Assembly (NCBI GenBank): GCA_002376845.1
Contig: DFOS01000009.1
Coordinates: forward strand, 1 to 16,312
Direction of reading: 5' to 3'
Length of the DNA: 16,312 nt
Source of the DNA: Bdellovibrionaceae bacterium UBA3535
GTDB lineage: Bacteria; Bdellovibrionota; Bdellovibrionia; Bdellovibrionales; UBA840
In this document: in pieces, positions 13,306-16,312 of the stretch
How the letters are laid out: each line of letters begins with the position of its first letter
Numbering within the stretch: the first letter of the stretch is position 1
Program-made: the position numbers and the translations under genes
Notes under the pieces: model-generated
Database searches by the model: none
What the model saw: the letters and a program-made list of their open reading frames with translations, nothing else
What the model was told of the DNA's origin: nothing

Positions 13306-15132
13306 ATGCGTTTTCAGCCAGATTTTATTGAAAAGGTAGTGGAAGCCAATGATTTGGTCGACATTATCTCGCAATATACTCAACTAAAAAATGCTGGCAG
13401 CAATCTCATGGGGCTATGTCCTTTTCCTTCCCATAAAGAAAAAACACCTAGTTTTTCCGTAAGTCGCGACAAACAACTTTATCATTGCTTTGGTTGCAAA
13501 AAAGGCGGAAATGCCATTCATTTTTTACAGGATTACAATGGCTATTCATTTGTGGAAGCCATTGAGTATTTGGCAAACCGTGCTTCCATACCCATTCCGG
13601 AAAATGAAATGCCATCAAAAGAGATGGATCAAGCACGCCAGCATCGACAGAATCTAGAAAAATTAAATAAATTGGCTTTTCAACACTTTCAACAAAGCTA
13701 TCAACAATTGCCAGATAAGCATATGGCGAAGGTATATTTAAAAGAGCGCGGCCTAAAGCCAGAGACCATCGAGGCATTTCATATTGGCTATGCCAAAGAT
13801 TCTTGGGATGCATTGGTTCATGTTCTTGCAAAGCAAAAGCAAGCTCTGCCACTGGCGCAAGAGCTGGGCTTGATAAAAAGGAAAAAAGACGGATCCTCTT
13901 ATTTTGATATTTTTCGCAATCGAATTATTTTCCCCATTCTTTCCCCCATGGGAAAGGTATTGGGTTTTGGGGGGAGAGTCTTAGCTAAGGAAGATCAACC
14001 AAAATATCTCAATTCTCCAGAGTCGGCCATCTATCACAAGGGAAAAACTCTGTACGGTTTGAATGAAACGGCCAAATACTTACGATCGGAAGATCAAGCC
14101 ATTTTGGTGGAAGGCTATATGGATTTGATAGCCCTATATCAAGTGGGAATCAAAAATGTGGTGGCCGGTTGTGGCACGGCATTCACTCTTGAGCAGGCAA
14201 AGTTAATAAAGAAATATACGCAAAACGTAGTTTTACTATTTGATGGGGACAAATCGGGGCAAGAGGCCATGCGACGCGCTCTACCCACGCTGCTTGAGGC
14301 CGGCTTGTATCCCAAAGGCTTTAGCCTACCAGAAGGGCAAGATCCCGATGATTTCATTCGAGCGAATGGGGTGCAGGCTTTGCAAGAAAGAATCGACAAA
14401 AGTGAGGATCTTTTCTTGTGGTTTTTACAGTCTTGTTTAAAGTCTTTTCAAGGAAAGCCCTCTGACAAGCTTAAAATTTTGGATTTGAGCTTCCCGATTT
14501 TAGCAAAAATTAGCGATTTTCGCCTTCTAAGTCTGTATTTTGGCGAGATGGCCTACCGTTTAGACGAAGAAAAGGCCTGGATTGAGCGCTCATTTCGCGA
14601 TTTTGTACGCAATAAATCGACTTTTACGCGTCCACAAAGCCCTAAATATAGCCCTCAGAAAGAGGAAAAGCCAAGCGATAACAATAGGATAGATGTTGAG
14701 GCTTTGCTTGCTGAGGAAATTGAGCTGGTCAATTTGGTCCTATCAGAGGAGTACTTGCTAAAGCAAAGTTTGGACCTAAATTTGCATAGTAAATTTGTGA
14801 CTGTGGAAGGGCGCGAAATACTCCGGTGGATTGAGAAGCGATATAGACAAGATCCAGCGGCTTTTGCTACATTAGGTAACTCAGTGCTTACGACTTTTGG
14901 GCATTCAGGCGTATTAACCAAACATCTGAATTCTGGTGTCTATAGCGATGAGGACAAGAACAAAAAATTATTTGATTTATGTATACAAAAACTCGAAAAA
15001 GTCCAACTCAAACAAAAGCTTTCGCAAATCAAAGCGCAGATGAAGTCGCAAACTTCCAAGGACAGTTTAGAGAATTTAAGAGAAATCATTCAAGCTACCA
15101 GAGCCAAAAGGCATGAGGAGATAACAGAATGA
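13306..15132 (+). CDS. dnaG: DNA primase DnaG
   Basis: Makes RNA primers for lagging-strand and initiation synthesis at the replication fork. The 608 residues hold the zinc-binding domain (Cys38, His43, Cys61, Cys64) and the RNA-polymerase domain with YLKERGL..ETIEAFHIGYA, GFGGR and PKYLNSPES. The TOPRIM core contains EGYMD (about 269), GTAFT, DGDKSG (about 313) and DPDD. A divergent C-terminal helicase-interaction region from about residue 430 is rich in charged helices. The zinc site is spaced C-x4-H instead of the common C-x2-H, with an extra Pro-Ser. The ATG follows GGGGTGG, 18 nt after yqeY, and its stop overlaps the rpoD start as ATGA. Confidence 0.97.
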   Translation: MRFQPDFIEKVVEANDLVDIISQYTQLKNAGSNLMGLCPFPSHKEKTPSFSVSRDKQLYHCFGCKKGGNAIHFLQDYNGYSFVEAIEYLANRASIPIPENEMPSKEMDQARQHRQNLEKLNKLAFQHFQQSYQQLPDKHMAKVYLKERGLKPETIEAFHIGYAKDSWDALVHVLAKQKQALPLAQELGLIKRKKDGSSYFDIFRNRIIFPILSPMGKVLGFGGRVLAKEDQPKYLNSPESAIYHKGKTLYGLNETAKYLRSEDQAILVEGYMDLIALYQVGIKNVVAGCGTAFTLEQAKLIKKYTQNVVLLFDGDKSGQEAMRRALPTLLEAGLYPKGFSLPEGQDPDDFIRANGVQALQERIDKSEDLFLWFLQSCLKSFQGKPSDKLKILDLSFPILAKISDFRLLSLYFGEMAYRLDEEKAWIERSFRDFVRNKSTFTRPQSPKYSPQKEEKPSDNNRIDVEALLAEEIELVNLVLSEEYLLKQSLDLNLHSKFVTVEGREILRWIEKRYRQDPAAFATLGNSVLTTFGHSGVLTKHLNSGVYSDEDKNKKLFDLCIQKLEKVQLKQKLSQIKAQMKSQTSKDSLENLREIIQATRAKRHEEITE

Positions 15133-16312
15133 CACAAGAAATGGTTCCCGGCACCAATGTTGAAATTAAACCCTTAGAGGTGCAATTAAAATTGGTGGAA
15201 AAAGAAATCCTACGTTTTGTGGAATTGTACAAAACAAAAGGCCCATTAAATCCAACAGAAATACATGAATTGCTACCCGTTGAGGTTTGTGCAGCAGCGG
15301 CTCTTGATGCTTTTATGCAGGGTATGGAAATTCACGGAGTCGAGATAGAAGAAATGGAGGCTGAATCCACTTCGGAGGCACCAGCGGGCTTTTTGGATTC
15401 TAATGATGAAGAAGAAGAAGTCGTAGAAGAGGATTTAAAGTCCAATGATCCTGTTCGCCTATACCTTCGCAAAATGGGGAGTGTGTCGCTACTAACCCGT
15501 GAAGGAGAAGTAGAGATTGCTCGCCGTATTGAAGCGGGTGAGCGCGAAATTTTGAAAGCCATTTTAATGTCTCCCTACGGCTGTTGGGAAATTATCCAGT
15601 TGGGAGAACGAGTAAAAGATGGACGCATCAAGATGCGTTCCATTTTTCGCGGTATTGAGGATGAGGACACGCAGTATTCTGAAGAAGAATATATGCAAAA
15701 AATAGAAAAAATCATTGGCCGTGTAAGGCAATATGAGAAAAAGGCAGGAAAACAATTTGATGTTTTACGTGATGAGACCTCAGCCAAGGATATTCGCGAC
15801 AAGGCTCAGGCAGAACTAGAAGCCTTAAATCAAGAGCTAATGGCTGATTTTGAAGATATTAATTTCAATCGTAAAACGATTAACCGTATTGTTTATAAAT
15901 TCCGTAATCTAGTAGATCGTATGACTCAGTTGCGTAAGCGAATTCGCACCGCTGTAGAAAGAACTTTCGCGCAAGATATTAATGCTCTCTATACTCGCTA
16001 CCAAGAAATCTCCAACTCCGATACGGAGCTTGCGCGTATGAAAAAGGATACGGGCCTTACCTATGATCAGTTCCGCCGATTTGCTATCAGTGTAGAGGAT
16101 TCGGAAAATCGTTTGGACCGTATCTTAAAAGAAACCAATATGAATTTTTATTGGATTCGCGATACCTATACTGCTATTTGGCGCGGGGAAAAAGCGGCAG
16201 ATGCTGCAAAGTCTGAGTTGGTGGAAGCCAACTTGCGTTTGGTGGTATCCATTGCGAAAAAGTACACCAACCGCGGGTTACAGTTTCTGGATTTAATTCA
16301 AGAAGGTAATAT
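15129..16312 (+). CDS. rpoD: RNA polymerase primary sigma factor RpoD, 3' end outside the window
   Basis: Primary sigma factor directing RNA polymerase to housekeeping promoters. About 394 residues are visible, starting at an ATG that overlaps the dnaG stop (ATGA), and the frame is open to the window's end. In order it shows a region 1.1-like N-terminus (VEIKPLEVQLKLVEKEILRF), an acidic linker (DEEEEVVEED), and region 1.2 (DPVRLYLRKMGSVSLLTREGE, from about residue 107). A long non-conserved insertion of about 200 residues follows, as in proteobacterial sigma70, and then the start of region 2 (AKSELVEANLRLVVSIAKKY, NRGLQFLDLIQEGN). Regions 2.3-4 lie beyond the window. The insertion excludes short alternative sigmas such as RpoS or RpoH. 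Confidence 0.96.
   Translation, partial: MTQEMVPGTNVEIKPLEVQLKLVEKEILRFVELYKTKGPLNPTEIHELLPVEVCAAAALDAFMQGMEIHGVEIEEMEAESTSEAPAGFLDSNDEEEEVVEEDLKSNDPVRLYLRKMGSVSLLTREGEVEIARRIEAGEREILKAILMSPYGCWEIIQLGERVKDGRIKMRSIFRGIEDEDTQYSEEEYMQKIEKIIGRVRQYEKKAGKQFDVLRDETSAKDIRDKAQAELEALNQELMADFEDINFNRKTINRIVYKFRNLVDRMTQLRKRIRTAVERTFAQDINALYTRYQEISNSDTELARMKKDTGLTYDQFRRFAISVEDSENRLDRILKETNMNFYWIRDTYTAIWRGEKAADAAKSELVEANLRLVVSIAKKYTNRGLQFLDLIQEGN

Overview
The window looks like part of a Gram-negative chromosome. It has a moderately AT-rich base composition, an RND inner-membrane pump, several exported proteins with lipoboxes or signal peptides, and a small predicted outer-membrane barrel. The closing gene order rpsU - yqeY - dnaG - rpoD, the fusion of a TIGR01777-type epimerase to an SRPBCC domain, and very tight packing with overlapping genes suggest Bdellovibrionota or a former 'deltaproteobacterial' group. 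This placement is an inference from gene content; no marker sequence was searched.

Layout. (1) 1-2983: a 5'-truncated RND (HAE/AcrB-type) permease. (2) 3048-6342: a run of small envelope genes. These are an unknown exported protein, an unknown lipoprotein paired with msrA, a predicted beta-barrel protein, an alpha-carbonic-anhydrase-like lipoprotein, and another unknown exported protein. (3) 6405-11780: a block devoted largely to DNA repair and apparently to light sensing. On the minus strand lie an epimerase-SRPBCC fusion and ogt, with overlapping ends. Divergent from them on the plus strand are a MerR/B12-binding regulator of the CarH/LitR type, a CinA-like protein and a class I photolyase, each overlapping the next. 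(4) 11754-12517: a tail-anchored unknown protein and tadA on the minus strand, joined by an ATGA overlap. (5) 12621-16312: the macromolecular synthesis operon rpsU - yqeY - dnaG - rpoD, with rpoD running off the end.

How the parts fit. The B12-dependent MerR family includes light-released repressors, and photolyase uses light to reverse UV damage, so the plus-strand trio is a plausible light-controlled repair operon. A 16-17 bp sequence repeated in the divergent promoter region is a candidate operator. Ogt adds repair of alkylated bases, and MsrA repairs oxidised methionine. The window therefore has a stress-repair flavour, beside core replication and transcription genes.

Most notable points. 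The carbonic-anhydrase-like lipoprotein has lost two of the three zinc histidines and the proton-shuttle histidine while keeping the rest of the family signature, so it is probably a pseudoenzyme. The MerR regulator keeps the cobalamin-ligating His and the Glu-His pair at CarH spacing but has Val where CarH has its adenosyl-capping Trp. The CinA-like protein has a short, degenerate C-terminal domain. Three convergent gene pairs meet with a 1-nt gap or overlap, leaving no room for ordinary terminators. I saw no tRNA, rRNA, CRISPR array, insertion sequence or recognisable rho-independent terminator. No stretch over 300 bases lacks a gene; the longest gap is 8209-8354.
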